A DNA stretch of 26,149 bases, taken from contig JAHFDU010000007.1 in assembly GCA_023248835.1 (NCBI GenBank), forward strand, positions 1-26,149, written 5' to 3'. A program made the position numbers and the translations under genes. The notes beneath the pieces are model-generated. The model saw only the letters and a program-made list of their open reading frames with translations. It did not search any database and had not been told where the DNA came from. Position 1 is the first letter of the stretch; each line of letters begins with the position of its first letter. Source of the DNA: Myxococcales bacterium (GTDB lineage Bacteria > Myxococcota_A > Polyangia > Palsa-1104). Shown in pieces: positions 1 to 8,641 of the stretch.

Positions 1-400
1 CGTTGAATTTGGTGGTGGAGGCGATGCGATCATTTTCTGCGTAAATCGCCTGAAGCTCGCTGTTGATGTTGGCAATGTCGCTCTGAGAGAGCGTGCCGTT
101 TGAGGCTTCGACCGCCAGTTCACGCATGCGCTGCAGGATGATCCCTTGCTCGTTCATCGCGCCTTCAGCGGTCTCGACCATCGAGATACCGTCTTCGGCG
201 TTGCGTGCGGCCTGATCGAGGCCTCGCACCTGAGCGATGATGCGATCACTGATCGCCAGTCCGGCGGCGTCATCGGCTGCCTTGTTGATGCGAAAGCCGG
301 TTGATAGGCGTTGGAGTGCGTTGTCAAGCCCGAGCTGGTTGTTGAACAAGTTTCGCTGGGCTTCAAGCGAAGACACGTTCGTCCTTACTGAAAATGCCAT
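1..400 (-). CDS. fliC: flagellin, N-terminal part (cut by window edge)
   Basis: This is the filament subunit, exported through the flagellar type III system and polymerised outside the cell. The gene starts with ATG at 400..398 after a G-rich ribosome binding site (GGGGGG, 6 bases before ATG) and runs off the left edge after 133 codons. The protein begins MAFSVRTNVSSLEAQRN and continues with the conserved D0/D1 helices, including LQRLSTGFRINKAADDAAG and then LQRMRELAVEASNGT. The latter corresponds to the D1 stretch that TLR5 recognises in Salmonella-type flagellins. The variable centre and the C-terminal helix lie outside the window. It is downstream of the minus-strand Maf pair, about 380 bp away across a repeat element, so it probably has its own promoter. 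The symbol follows general flagellin usage (fliC or flaA); the family is certain, the exact name is not. Confidence 0.95.
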   Translation of the reverse strand, partial: MAFSVRTNVSSLEAQRNLFNNQLGLDNALQRLSTGFRINKAADDAAGLAISDRIIAQVRGLDQAARNAEDGISMVETAEGAMNEQGIILQRMRELAVEASNGTLSQSDIANINSELQAIYAENDRIASTTKFN

Positions 401-452
401 GGTTTTCCCCCCTTGAGATTCGCGCTCCTAAGACGGAAGCGCTTCACAAGGA

Positions 453-480
453 ATATCGGCACGGCATAGGTTGCCGATAA
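453..480 (-). promoter_or_regulatory. possible sigma-28 -10 box / 8-bp palindrome upstream of flagellin
   Basis: On the minus strand GCCGATAT (460..453) matches seven of eight bases of the FliA -10 consensus GCCGATAA and would give a leader of about 45 bases before the flagellin ATG. No TAAA-like -35 box sits at the expected distance. The motif is half of an inverted repeat (TATCGGCA, 10 bases, TGCCGATA), so the plus strand carries a perfect GCCGATAA at 473..480, also without a -35 box. It may therefore be a protein-binding palindrome and not a promoter. Confidence 0.3.
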
Positions 481-543
481 GTGTGGGCTGCCACAAGACA
501 TCGACTCCCGCTGCGTTTTGCAAGCCCGAATGAGGCAGGGCTA

Positions 544-765
544 GGGGCGCCCGAAAGTCCGAGCGCCGCCGACAGCTCACAGCCGACAGCCTACAGTTTC
601 GGATTCATTCATGAAATCACCTGCTCTAGTCCGCATTTCAAGAGCGAAGTTGCGGGAGGGTCAACGCGATTTTGCGATTTTTCTTCACTGTCAGCTGTCA
701 GCTGTCGGCTGTCGGCGGTGGTAAGAATCGCGAAGCGCGAATCAACGCCGACTTCCGGGCGCCCC
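544..765. repeat. palindromic MITE-like element with heptamer-repeat arms
   Basis: Between flagellin and the first Maf gene there is no credible coding region. The ends form an inverted repeat: GGGGCGCCCGAAAGTC at 544..559 pairs with the complement of 750..765 at 15 of 16 positions. Inside lies a second inverted pair of 31 bases, 567..597 against 687..717 (26 of 31 match). Each arm is built from four tandem 7-bp units of the type GCCGACA/GCTGACA. The 11-mer GCAGGGCTAGG occurs once at each flank (535..545 and 776..786), like a target duplication. The right copy contains the stop codon of the neighbouring Maf gene. No transposase is present. Confidence 0.7.
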
Positions 766-781
766 TGGAGGCAGGGCAGGG

Positions 782-2740
782 CTAGGCCTTTATCTTTTCG
801 AGCAAGGGGGCAACGCGGTTGGCACCGTCCAGTACCTGCTCATAGAGGGTTTGTGCGGCGCCGAGGTTCTCCTCGAGCGTAGTGGCGATGCGGCCAGCCT
901 CGAGCGCGGTATGGATTTCGCGCTGCTTGAGCATCGACAAAAATGGCAGCTCTCTAAGCTCTTGGCTGAGCGCAGATTCGGCCGCCGCCAAGGTAGCAAG
1001 TGACTCGGCGTCACCTGCGAGACTGCGCTCTATCAAGAGAAGACAGCGAGTCGCCAAGGCGGCCACGGCGTGGACGCGGGACTGCTTCTCTTCGCTCCAG
1101 CGCAAGACTATCTCGCGACGTTTTGCCCGATTGTCTGCGGAGGTCTGTCCCGCATCGAATATTCCGTCGGCGTCAAACCGATCGCGCAGATAACGCGCGG
1201 CGACTTCACTCAGCGGTTGGTGTTCCATCCCTTTAATGTAGGCGCCGCCTTCGGTGCAATTGAAGAGCTGGCGTTTGCCTGCGTCGATTCGCGCCGCCGC
1301 TTCGAACCAGGAGTGAAAGATGCTGAAGTCGCTGCTGGTGCGCACTGTGCCACCGTAATAGCCCGCAAGTTCGATCGCCTCCTGGCGCATCATTGGCTCT
1401 GTGATGCGCTGCATCTCGTCGGGCATGCCGTCGAATTGGAACCGCACCGATCCGTCCTGGTCGTTGAAGGTGGCTTTGGATCGACCTTGAACACTCGAGT
1501 CGACATACACTTGACCATCCTGAAATGACAGATCTTGGCCAACCAAGATGATCGGATCGCAACCAAAAAAACGCGCCAGTGCATAGGCGCCGCAAGAGAC
1601 CGATCCGCCAGAGGGCAGCGAAACCGAGTCATCAAAAAGCTTGATCAGCCAGCCGTCGACGAGCGCGTTGCCGGAAAAAGTAAGTTTGGGGACCGAGAGT
1701 TCGAAGAGGCTGGGATGGACGTGCATCGCCAGTCCAAGACGCCCGATTTGAGCGGGCGAAAGACCGTCGAGAAAATAATCCATCGGACCGGCATCCATCA
1801 CCAAAGAGAGATGGGGCAGCAGATGAACCGTGCTGAGCGGGCGCAGCGTCTGAATCGAAGACAGCAAGACCGCGCGGTCGCGCAGCGTCGACAAGAGCTC
1901 GAGGTTCTTGCGCAGCGAAGGACCGGGCGAAACAACGATCGCTGGTTGCCCGGCGAACGCGTTTTGCAGCGATCGAACAGAGGGCAGGCTGGCGACAGCT
2001 GGAAGGTTGGCGAGGCTCTGTTCGACCCAGCGCGAAGCCGAAACCAGTAGCGTGCCAAAATTGAAATGGTGGCGACCTTGCACCAGCTCCTTGGCAAAGT
2101 GGATGGTCTGGCGCTGGTCGTCGTCGGTGACGTCGGGGGCGGACATGCGGTGCACCAGAAATTGGGCCGGCCTCGGCCCACAAAGATTGGCGCAGATGGC
2201 CTCGCGCAAATCGGCAAAAGTCGGCATCACGATCGCGCACGCTGGATACTCTTCGGGCGGTTGCGTCGCTGGATGGAGCACGAACAAACGCTGCTGACCG
2301 CGGCGGTCGAATTCCTGCGCCAGGGCGTGGCCACCGCTGCCGATCAAAATGGCCAGATCAAGCTGTGGATTCCATTCGAGCGGCAGCAACAGATCGATCA
2401 ATCGCGCCACTCCATTCGGCGTCCGCAACAGGTCAGCTTCCGGGGCGCGCCAGGTTTCCAGCCAGGCAGCGATCAGTGCGTCGTCGGTGTCGACTCGAGA
2501 CTTCCATTTACCAAGCTGGATGACGAGTTGCGCCATTTCGCCGTTTGCGGGCGCCGGTTGTGCCAAGACGCGATCGGCGTGACGGATCGCATCGCGCTGC
2601 TGCCGCGCCAACGTGAGGCAGCTCCGAATTTGCGTTTCGTCGCCATTGCCGAGCGCGTGCACTACGTCCGTAGAGAGCGCGAGGTAACGCTCGACGCGTC
2701 GTAACAGACGCTCGAGATTGTACAGCTGATCTTCCATCAC
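782..2740 (-). CDS. Maf-family (DUF115) flagellin glycosyltransferase, paralogue 1
   Basis: Motility-associated factors (Maf, MAF_flag10/DUF115) attach nonulosonic or related sugars to flagellin in the cytoplasm before export. This 652-residue protein has a helical N-terminal segment (about 5-105), a Maf_N-like part (about 110-200), the central DUF115 domain and a helical C-terminal tail (about 545-650). Conserved blocks visible: SPGPSL at 271-276, SGGSVSC at 377-383, GQDLSF at 401-406, GYYGG at 460-464 and NCTEGG at 494-499. After GQDLSF it reads VYVDSSVQGRSKATF, shared with paralogue 2 and different from paralogues 3-6. It overlaps the upstream Maf stop codon. GTG at 2740 has an AGG seven bases upstream; ATG at 2737 is an equally possible start giving one residue less. 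The pair is probably one transcript. The sugar is not predictable from the sequence. Confidence 0.93.
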   Translation of the reverse strand: MMEDQLYNLERLLRRVERYLALSTDVVHALGNGDETQIRSCLTLARQQRDAIRHADRVLAQPAPANGEMAQLVIQLGKWKSRVDTDDALIAAWLETWRAPEADLLRTPNGVARLIDLLLPLEWNPQLDLAILIGSGGHALAQEFDRRGQQRLFVLHPATQPPEEYPACAIVMPTFADLREAICANLCGPRPAQFLVHRMSAPDVTDDDQRQTIHFAKELVQGRHHFNFGTLLVSASRWVEQSLANLPAVASLPSVRSLQNAFAGQPAIVVSPGPSLRKNLELLSTLRDRAVLLSSIQTLRPLSTVHLLPHLSLVMDAGPMDYFLDGLSPAQIGRLGLAMHVHPSLFELSVPKLTFSGNALVDGWLIKLFDDSVSLPSGGSVSCGAYALARFFGCDPIILVGQDLSFQDGQVYVDSSVQGRSKATFNDQDGSVRFQFDGMPDEMQRITEPMMRQEAIELAGYYGGTVRTSSDFSIFHSWFEAAARIDAGKRQLFNCTEGGAYIKGMEHQPLSEVAARYLRDRFDADGIFDAGQTSADNRAKRREIVLRWSEEKQSRVHAVAALATRCLLLIERSLAGDAESLATLAAAESALSQELRELPFLSMLKQREIHTALEAGRIATTLEENLGAAQTLYEQVLDGANRVAPLLEKIKA

Positions 2741-4674
2741 GTGTCGGCCTGCAGTAGCGGCGCGACGCGGTTCGCCGCCTCGAGCACGTGGGTATAGAGC
2801 AAGTTGGCGGCATCGAGACTCTCCTCAAGCGTAGTGGCGATGCGGCTGCCTTCGAGAGCAGCGTAGAGATCTGCCTGTTTGAGCATCGACAAAAAAGGCA
2901 GCCCTTGCAGTTCGCGACTGAGGCTAGCTTCGGCAGCGGCGAGCGCAGCCAGCGCGCCCGCATCGCCGGCGCGCGAACGCCCAATCAATCCTAGACACTC
3001 GCTGGCACGTTTCTGCACGACTTGCAGTTGTTCCCGTTTCTCTCTCTTCCACGAATTCATTTGTTCGTGCCGTTTTGTAAGATTCCCGTCGACACGATGA
3101 AAGATAGCGTCGGCGTCGAATGAGTCGCGCAAGTGTGTCGCAGCGACCTCGGCGAGAGCAAGGTGCTCCATCCCTGCGATGAAGGCGCCGCCCTCGGTGC
3201 AGTTGTAAAGGCGGCGACGACCTCCGTCGCTGCGAGACGCTGCTTCGAACCAGGTGTGAAAAAGGCTGAAGTCGGCGCTGGTGCGCACTTTGCCGCCATA
3301 GTAGCCGGCCAATTCCATCGTCTGTTGTTGCATCATCGGCCGCGCGATTCGTCGCACCTCATCGGGCAGGTCGTGGTGTTGAAAGTTGACCGAGCCGTCG
3401 TCGCCAAACGTAGCTTTCGATCGGCCCTTGGCGCTGGACTCTATATAGACTTGCCCATTTTCGAAGGAGAGATCCTGACCAAGTAGAATGATCGGATCGC
3501 AGCCGAAAAAAAGCGCCAAGGAAAAAGCTGCGCAGGAGACCGAGCCGCCCGAGCGCAAAGCGATGCGGTCCTCGAAGATCTCGGCCAGCCAGCCGCTCGG
3601 GTCGACGTTGCCGGCGAAGGTGAACTTCGGCACTGGCAAAGCAAACAGACTGGGATCGACGTGCATCGCCAAACCGAGCCGACCGATCTGCGCCGGCGAA
3701 AGTCCACTGAGAAACCAATCGATGGGCGCCGCGTCTACCACCAACGACAGATGCGGCACCACGCCCGCTTCTTTCAACGGGCGGAGCGTCTGAACCGAGG
3801 ATAAAAGCAGCGCACGATCGCGCAACCCGGAGAGTAGGTGGATATTTTTCTTTAGCGAAGGCCCGGGTGAAATGATGATCGCGGGCCGCTTCGAAAAAGC
3901 ATCTTTCAGACGCCCAAGCGACGGAGTGTTGGCAATGCTTGGCAAGTTGGTGAGGGTCTGCTCGACCCAGCGATCTCCTAACCGCATCAGCGTGCCAAAA
4001 TTAAAGTGATGCCGTCCAAGAACCAGCTCCTCCGCCAGTTGCCGAAGTTTTTGTTCCTCATCGGTGAGACCCGGCTCGGCGAATCGATGAACGACGAACT
4101 GCCCTGGCTTCGGCCCATAGAGAGAGGAGCAAATGTTGTCACGCAAGTCAGCGAAATTCGAGGCGACGATGGCGCGCGACGGATAGCCGGGCGGAGTTTC
4201 GATTCTCGGATCCAGAATGAACAGCCGCTGTTGTCCGCGACGATGAAGTTCGTGCGCCACTGAATGCCAACCGTTTCCTAACAGGATGGCCAGATCAAGC
4301 TGAGGATTCCACTCGAGCGGCAACAGCAGATCCACCCATCGCGCGACGCCGCCATCGCTGCGCAACAGTTCCGCCTCGGGTGCTCGCCAAGTCTGCAGCC
4401 AAGCCATTATCAGTTCTTCGTTGGTGGCGATCTGAGATCGTCGCTTGCCAAGTTGCTCGAGTAGATTAACGATTTTTGGATCGGCCGGCGGCGATTGGTG
4501 AAGTGCGCGATCGGCATCGGCCACCGCATCGCGTTGCTGGCGCGCCAACATCAGGCGATGCCGAAATTGGTCTTCGTTGCTGCTGCCGATCGCTTGCACC
4601 ACCTCACCCGAAAGATCGAGATAGCGCTGCACCCGCCGCAACAGACGCTCGAGATTGTGCAGCTCGGCTTCCAC
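2737..4674 (-). CDS. Maf-family (DUF115) flagellin glycosyltransferase, paralogue 2
   Basis: This is a second Maf glycosyltransferase of 645 residues, first gene of the two-gene minus-strand unit. It is the closest relative of paralogue 1: both begin NLERLLRRV(Q/E)RYL and both have a GRSKATF block after GQDLSF. SPGPSL is at 269-274, followed by the SGGSVSC, GYYGG and NCTEGG blocks typical of the family in this locus. The start is GTG at 4674, supported by alignment of its first residues with paralogue 1; no good Shine-Dalgarno is visible. Only 17 bases separate this start from the divergent ATG of paralogue 3, so its promoter probably lies inside the 5' coding region of that gene. It is expected to act on flagellin in the cytoplasm; donor sugar and acceptor residue are unknown. 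Confidence 0.93.
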   Translation of the reverse strand: MEAELHNLERLLRRVQRYLDLSGEVVQAIGSSNEDQFRHRLMLARQQRDAVADADRALHQSPPADPKIVNLLEQLGKRRSQIATNEELIMAWLQTWRAPEAELLRSDGGVARWVDLLLPLEWNPQLDLAILLGNGWHSVAHELHRRGQQRLFILDPRIETPPGYPSRAIVASNFADLRDNICSSLYGPKPGQFVVHRFAEPGLTDEEQKLRQLAEELVLGRHHFNFGTLMRLGDRWVEQTLTNLPSIANTPSLGRLKDAFSKRPAIIISPGPSLKKNIHLLSGLRDRALLLSSVQTLRPLKEAGVVPHLSLVVDAAPIDWFLSGLSPAQIGRLGLAMHVDPSLFALPVPKFTFAGNVDPSGWLAEIFEDRIALRSGGSVSCAAFSLALFFGCDPIILLGQDLSFENGQVYIESSAKGRSKATFGDDGSVNFQHHDLPDEVRRIARPMMQQQTMELAGYYGGKVRTSADFSLFHTWFEAASRSDGGRRRLYNCTEGGAFIAGMEHLALAEVAATHLRDSFDADAIFHRVDGNLTKRHEQMNSWKREKREQLQVVQKRASECLGLIGRSRAGDAGALAALAAAEASLSRELQGLPFLSMLKQADLYAALEGSRIATTLEESLDAANLLYTHVLEAANRVAPLLQADT

Positions 4675-4691
4675 GGGTTAGATTGTATCGG

Positions 4692-6665
4692 ATGGTCGCC
4701 CTTGACACCACCGCGCTGTCCGAGCTGAGTGAGCGGCTTGGCGACTATGTTCGGCAAAGCGAGCAGGTCATGGCGGCGATCGCGGCTGGGCATGAAACAG
4801 CGGCAAGGCAGGCGCTCGATCGGTTGCGATCGGAACGCGAAGTGGTGAATGAAGTCGCATCCCATCTCGCCAACAGAATGGTGCCGAAGACTCCCGACGG
4901 ACTTGAGCGATTGCGCCAACTGGTGAAGCAGCGGCAGCTGATTGCTAGCCACGATCAAACCATCGACGCCTGGCGCGAGACGCTGCGGCAGCCGGACGCA
5001 GAACTGCTCGATTCGCCGAACGGTCTCGAACGCTTTGTCGATTTGTTGTTGCCGCTTGACTGGGACGTATCATCCGACGTCGCCGTACTCTGCGGTCGCG
5101 GCAGCCAAGCGTTGGCGGCCGAATTCATCAGGCGCGGGCAGCGACGCTTGCTGGTCTATTGGCCGAGCGCACAAATACCGGACCCGCCGGTCGGTTTTTT
5201 TCCCGGTGTGCGGATTGTCGCCACCGCGGCCGAGTTTCGCCTGGCGCTACTGGGAGACATGTTTGGGCCGGCTCCCAGATCGATGCTGTTTCGTTCGCTT
5301 GATTCTGCTGTTGATGAAGCCGCGATAGAGACACTCAAGCAGGTCGCCGCCCGTTGTCTCGAAATCTGGAGCAACGCCTTTAACACAGTGGTGGTTTGCG
5401 GCGAACTATGGGTGACACAGGCCCTGCGCAATCTGCCACGCATCGCGGCGACGCCGTCTGTGGCGTCGTTGGTGGGTGCGTTTGCAGGACGGCCAGCGCT
5501 CATCATCTCGCCGGGCCCGTCGCTCGCCAAGAACATCGAGCTGTGCGCAACGCTAAAGGGCCATGCTTTGATTCTCACTTCCGTGCAAACCATCGCATCG
5601 CTTGTAAAATGCGGTCTGCAGCCCGATCTAGCGCTGATCGGCGATCCGACAGACATGACGTACTTGCTCAGCGAGTTCTCCTCCGAAGAGATCGGCCGGC
5701 TTGGCGTGGCGATGACCGCGCATCCAAAATTTTTTGAGCTTGGGTCCGAAATATTTACGTTTTCTGCCAACGATCGCATGGACGCCTGGATGCAATCGAT
5801 TTTCGAAGAGGACAGTCGTCTTCCCTCCGGCGGATCGATTTCGTGTACCGCGTTTTCGCTTGCGCTCAAGCTCGGTTGCGACCCAATTATTTTGGTCGGG
5901 CAGGATTTGGCTTTCGCTTCGAATGGCGAGATGTACATCGCAACCTCTCCGCACTCGGCCAATCGGGCAAAGTTTCGCCAAGACGGCAAACTCGACATCG
6001 ATTTTGCCGGCGTGCCGGAGACTGTGCGTGCGATGAGTAATGTTTCGAAACAACAACGAATTACTTACTTGCCCGGTTACTACGGCGGCAAGGTGCCGAC
6101 CAGCCAAGAGTTTGCGATGTTCCATGGCTGGTTTGAGCACATCGCGGCGCTTTGCCATCAGGATGGAAAGCAGCGCAAGCTTTTTAACTGCACCGAGGGC
6201 GGAGTGTTTATCGCTGGCATGGAGAACCGACCTTTGGCCGAGGTAGCGGCGGCATATTTGCGCGAGGAGTTCGACGTCAATGAGCCGTTTCGTCGAGGCG
6301 ACAACGCTGACTTTGTCGTGCGGCGAGCGCGAACATTCGCCTGGGTAGCGCAGAAACGAGACGAAGTGTTGCGCGCTGTAGAACTCGGCAAACAGGGTGA
6401 GACATTGGCGCGACAGATGAATGCGGGGACTGCTCGACGGGAAGCGTGGGCTATCCACGAAGAGTCGCTCGAGCAAACGCTCGAACGATTGCCATTTTTT
6501 TTCCTGGTCAAATCCGATTTGTATCAAGCTCTCGAGCGGCTGCGCGTCGCCAAGACGCCTGAACAGAGCGCGCGAGCAGGTTCGCGATTGCATCGCCTGG
6601 TGTTAGAGGCGGCAGAGCGGCTGTTGCCGCTGCTTTCGACCGATGAACTTAGTAAAACATGGTAA
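4692..6665 (+). CDS. Maf-family (DUF115) flagellin glycosyltransferase, paralogue 3
   Basis: First gene of a four-gene plus-strand Maf unit. The reading frame is open further upstream to 4476, but that part is antisense to paralogue 2 and has no homology. The ATG at 4692 gives a 657-residue protein whose first helix (LSERLGDYVRQSEQVMAAI) aligns with the N-termini of paralogues 4-6. SPGPSL is at 273-278, and the SGGSISC, GQDLAF, GYYGG and NCTEGG blocks follow. It belongs to the clade with an ATSPHSANR-type block after GQDL(A/S)F. Its N-terminal 100 residues are strongly helical, with a pattern reminiscent of FliT/FlgN chaperones (inference). The stop TAA at 6665 is eight bases before the next Maf, so the genes are probably co-transcribed. 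No clear promoter is visible in the 17-bp divergent gap. Confidence 0.92.
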   Translation: MVALDTTALSELSERLGDYVRQSEQVMAAIAAGHETAARQALDRLRSEREVVNEVASHLANRMVPKTPDGLERLRQLVKQRQLIASHDQTIDAWRETLRQPDAELLDSPNGLERFVDLLLPLDWDVSSDVAVLCGRGSQALAAEFIRRGQRRLLVYWPSAQIPDPPVGFFPGVRIVATAAEFRLALLGDMFGPAPRSMLFRSLDSAVDEAAIETLKQVAARCLEIWSNAFNTVVVCGELWVTQALRNLPRIAATPSVASLVGAFAGRPALIISPGPSLAKNIELCATLKGHALILTSVQTIASLVKCGLQPDLALIGDPTDMTYLLSEFSSEEIGRLGVAMTAHPKFFELGSEIFTFSANDRMDAWMQSIFEEDSRLPSGGSISCTAFSLALKLGCDPIILVGQDLAFASNGEMYIATSPHSANRAKFRQDGKLDIDFAGVPETVRAMSNVSKQQRITYLPGYYGGKVPTSQEFAMFHGWFEHIAALCHQDGKQRKLFNCTEGGVFIAGMENRPLAEVAAAYLREEFDVNEPFRRGDNADFVVRRARTFAWVAQKRDEVLRAVELGKQGETLARQMNAGTARREAWAIHEESLEQTLERLPFFFLVKSDLYQALERLRVAKTPEQSARAGSRLHRLVLEAAERLLPLLSTDELSKTW

Positions 6666-6673
6666 AATAAACC

Positions 6674-8641
6674 ATGGCTGAGTCTGAGCTTGAGTCGCTG
6701 CCTGCGATCGAAGCGCGCCTCGGCAAATATCTCGAGCTCAGTGACCAGCTGATCGCGGCGGTGGCGGAGTCGAACGAACTGCGCGTTCGCGAAGCGCTCG
6801 CGCGCCTACGCAACCAGCGCGACGTAGTTTCCAGGATGGAGCGCCTGGTCGAAAAACGGAAAATTCCGGAAACAGCCGACGGCGTGCGAGCCTTGCGCAA
6901 ATGGATGCAAACGCGCAAGACCATCGCGGCCCACGACCAGGTGATTCACAGCTGGTTGCAAGCCTTGCAGCGCCCGGAAGCCGAAATGCTGGCGACGCCG
7001 CTTGGGGTGCAGCGGTTTGTCGATCGATCGTTGCCGCTGGAATGGAACGTGCTGTGCGATTTGGTCGTGCTCATCGGCACCAACTGCCAAGCCGTGGCAG
7101 CGGAGCTGCTGCAGCGGGGGCAGCAGCGAATCTTCGTCTGTTTCCCGAGTACCGAGCGCCCGCAGGGATTTCCAACCGGGGTGAGCCTATTTCGAAACGC
7201 CGCGGAGCTGCGCGTGCTGATGCTTGCCCTCTACCATGGTCCGCAGCCGAACAAGATGGTGTTTTGGCGGCTCGAGGGAGCGTTCTTCTCTGATGCACAA
7301 GTGGAAGAACTTCAGCGCACCGCGCAAGAGATGATTGAGCCACAGACCGCTGCCGTCGCCACTGTCGAAGCTTACGGAGAACTGTGGATCAAGCAGGGCC
7401 TGCGCAATCTGTCGCACATTGCATCCCGGCCTTCAGTGGTTTCGCTGTACGGTCAGTTTCCGTCGCGACCGGCGGTGATTGTCTCTCCTGGCCCGTCGCT
7501 CAAGAAAAATATTGATTTGCTTGCCACGCTTAAAGGCCGCGCTTTGATTGTGACCTCTGTACAAACGATTGCTCCGCTGCAGAAGGTGGGACTGGTTCCC
7601 GATCTGTCGCTGATTGGCGACGCGGTGGACATGAGCTATGTGCTGCGCGGTCTGCCGATTGCGGAAATCGGGCGGTTGGCAGTGGCGATGAGCGCCCATC
7701 CGAGCTTTTTTGAGTTGGGTGCGCCGGTGTTTACTTACTCGGCGAACTGCAGAATGGAAGCCTGGCTCCATTCCATTTTCGGAAGTGACAGCGGGTTGGT
7801 CTCAGGCGGATCGGTCTCTTGCGTCGCTTTCACTCTGGCACTGCTGTTGGGATGCGATCCGATTGTGCTGGTCGGTCAGGACCTCTCGTTCACCGACAGC
7901 GGCGAGATGTACGTTGCCTCCAGTCCGCACGCCAAAAATCGCGCCTCCTTTTCGGACGATGGCACGGTAGAAATCGACTACGCCGGAGTGTCGGCAGAGG
8001 TACGGCCGATCGCCGATCTTTCGAAGCGACAGGAAGCAATCAAGTTGCCAGGATATTACGGCGGCAACGTGGCCACGGCGGCCGATTTTGCGGCGTTTCA
8101 TCAGTGGTTTGAGTGGATGGCAGAGGCCAATCAGACCGATTCCCACCGTCGCCGACTTTACAACTGCACCGAGGGCGGGGTTTTTATCCAAGGGATGGAG
8201 CATCGAACGCTGGCGGAGGTGGCCGGTGAGTGCATGAGCGATCGATTTGACGTCGATGGTCCCTTCGCCAAGGCCGAAAGCTCAAGCGGGATGATGCCAG
8301 GGTTGCGTGCACTCGCGTGGGTACAACAAACCACTGCACAATTGCAGCGCGCCGTCGAGTGCGCGCAAAAATGCAACGCGCTGTCCGGCGTCGCATTGGC
8401 GCAAGCCGAGGCAGAACTTGCGCGCGCGCTTTCGCCGTTACAGTTTATTTCTATTCTCGACACCAAGGTGCTGTTTGACGCGCTCGAGCGGGGTCGGGTC
8501 GCCGTCAATCTCGAGCAAAATCTCGGTGCCGCGCGCGACCTCTACGCTTTGGTGTTGCGGGCCGGTGCCGAGATGCTTCCCCTCTTGGCTGAACAAAACG
8601 ATCGGTTGCAGCGCTTGCTCGGTGTTGAAGTGGCGCGATGA
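6674..8641 (+). CDS. Maf-family (DUF115) flagellin glycosyltransferase, paralogue 4
   Basis: Second gene of the plus-strand Maf unit, 655 residues. It shows the same layout: helical N-terminus (EARLGKYLELSDQLIAAVA), a Maf_N-like region with PLEWNV, SPGPSLKKN, PDLSLIGDAVDMSYV, SGGSVSC, GQDLSF followed by VASSPHAKNR, GYYGG and NCTEGGVFIQGMEH, then a helical tail. It starts eight bases after paralogue 3; the A-rich gap (AAAATAAACC) offers no good Shine-Dalgarno, so translation may depend on coupling. A three-codon mini-frame (ATG GTA AAA TAA) overlaps the end of paralogue 3 just before the start. The stop overlaps the next start by four bases (ATGA). Predicted role: cytoplasmic transfer of a sugar to flagellin; substrate unknown. 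Confidence 0.93.
   Translation: MAESELESLPAIEARLGKYLELSDQLIAAVAESNELRVREALARLRNQRDVVSRMERLVEKRKIPETADGVRALRKWMQTRKTIAAHDQVIHSWLQALQRPEAEMLATPLGVQRFVDRSLPLEWNVLCDLVVLIGTNCQAVAAELLQRGQQRIFVCFPSTERPQGFPTGVSLFRNAAELRVLMLALYHGPQPNKMVFWRLEGAFFSDAQVEELQRTAQEMIEPQTAAVATVEAYGELWIKQGLRNLSHIASRPSVVSLYGQFPSRPAVIVSPGPSLKKNIDLLATLKGRALIVTSVQTIAPLQKVGLVPDLSLIGDAVDMSYVLRGLPIAEIGRLAVAMSAHPSFFELGAPVFTYSANCRMEAWLHSIFGSDSGLVSGGSVSCVAFTLALLLGCDPIVLVGQDLSFTDSGEMYVASSPHAKNRASFSDDGTVEIDYAGVSAEVRPIADLSKRQEAIKLPGYYGGNVATAADFAAFHQWFEWMAEANQTDSHRRRLYNCTEGGVFIQGMEHRTLAEVAGECMSDRFDVDGPFAKAESSSGMMPGLRALAWVQQTTAQLQRAVECAQKCNALSGVALAQAEAELARALSPLQFISILDTKVLFDALERGRVAVNLEQNLGAARDLYALVLRAGAEMLPLLAEQNDRLQRLLGVEVAR

Noticed and set aside
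481..882. 133-codon plus-strand frame over the flagellin-Maf gap.
   Set aside because: It is composed of repeat-element sequence and the antisense of the Maf 3' end, with no recognisable protein character and no ribosome site.
4010..4032. TTGGCACG on the minus strand in Maf paralogue 2 as a possible sigma-54 site.
   Set aside because: Distance from GG to GC is nine bases, not ten, and it lies in mid-gene.
4476..4691. 72-codon N-terminal extension of Maf paralogue 3.
   Set aside because: It is antisense to paralogue 2 and absent from the other paralogues; the ATG at 4692 fits the alignment.
5156..6593. Long minus-strand frames (280 and 321 codons) opposite Maf paralogue 3.
   Set aside because: They are shadows of a strongly conserved gene on the other strand, with no family resemblance.
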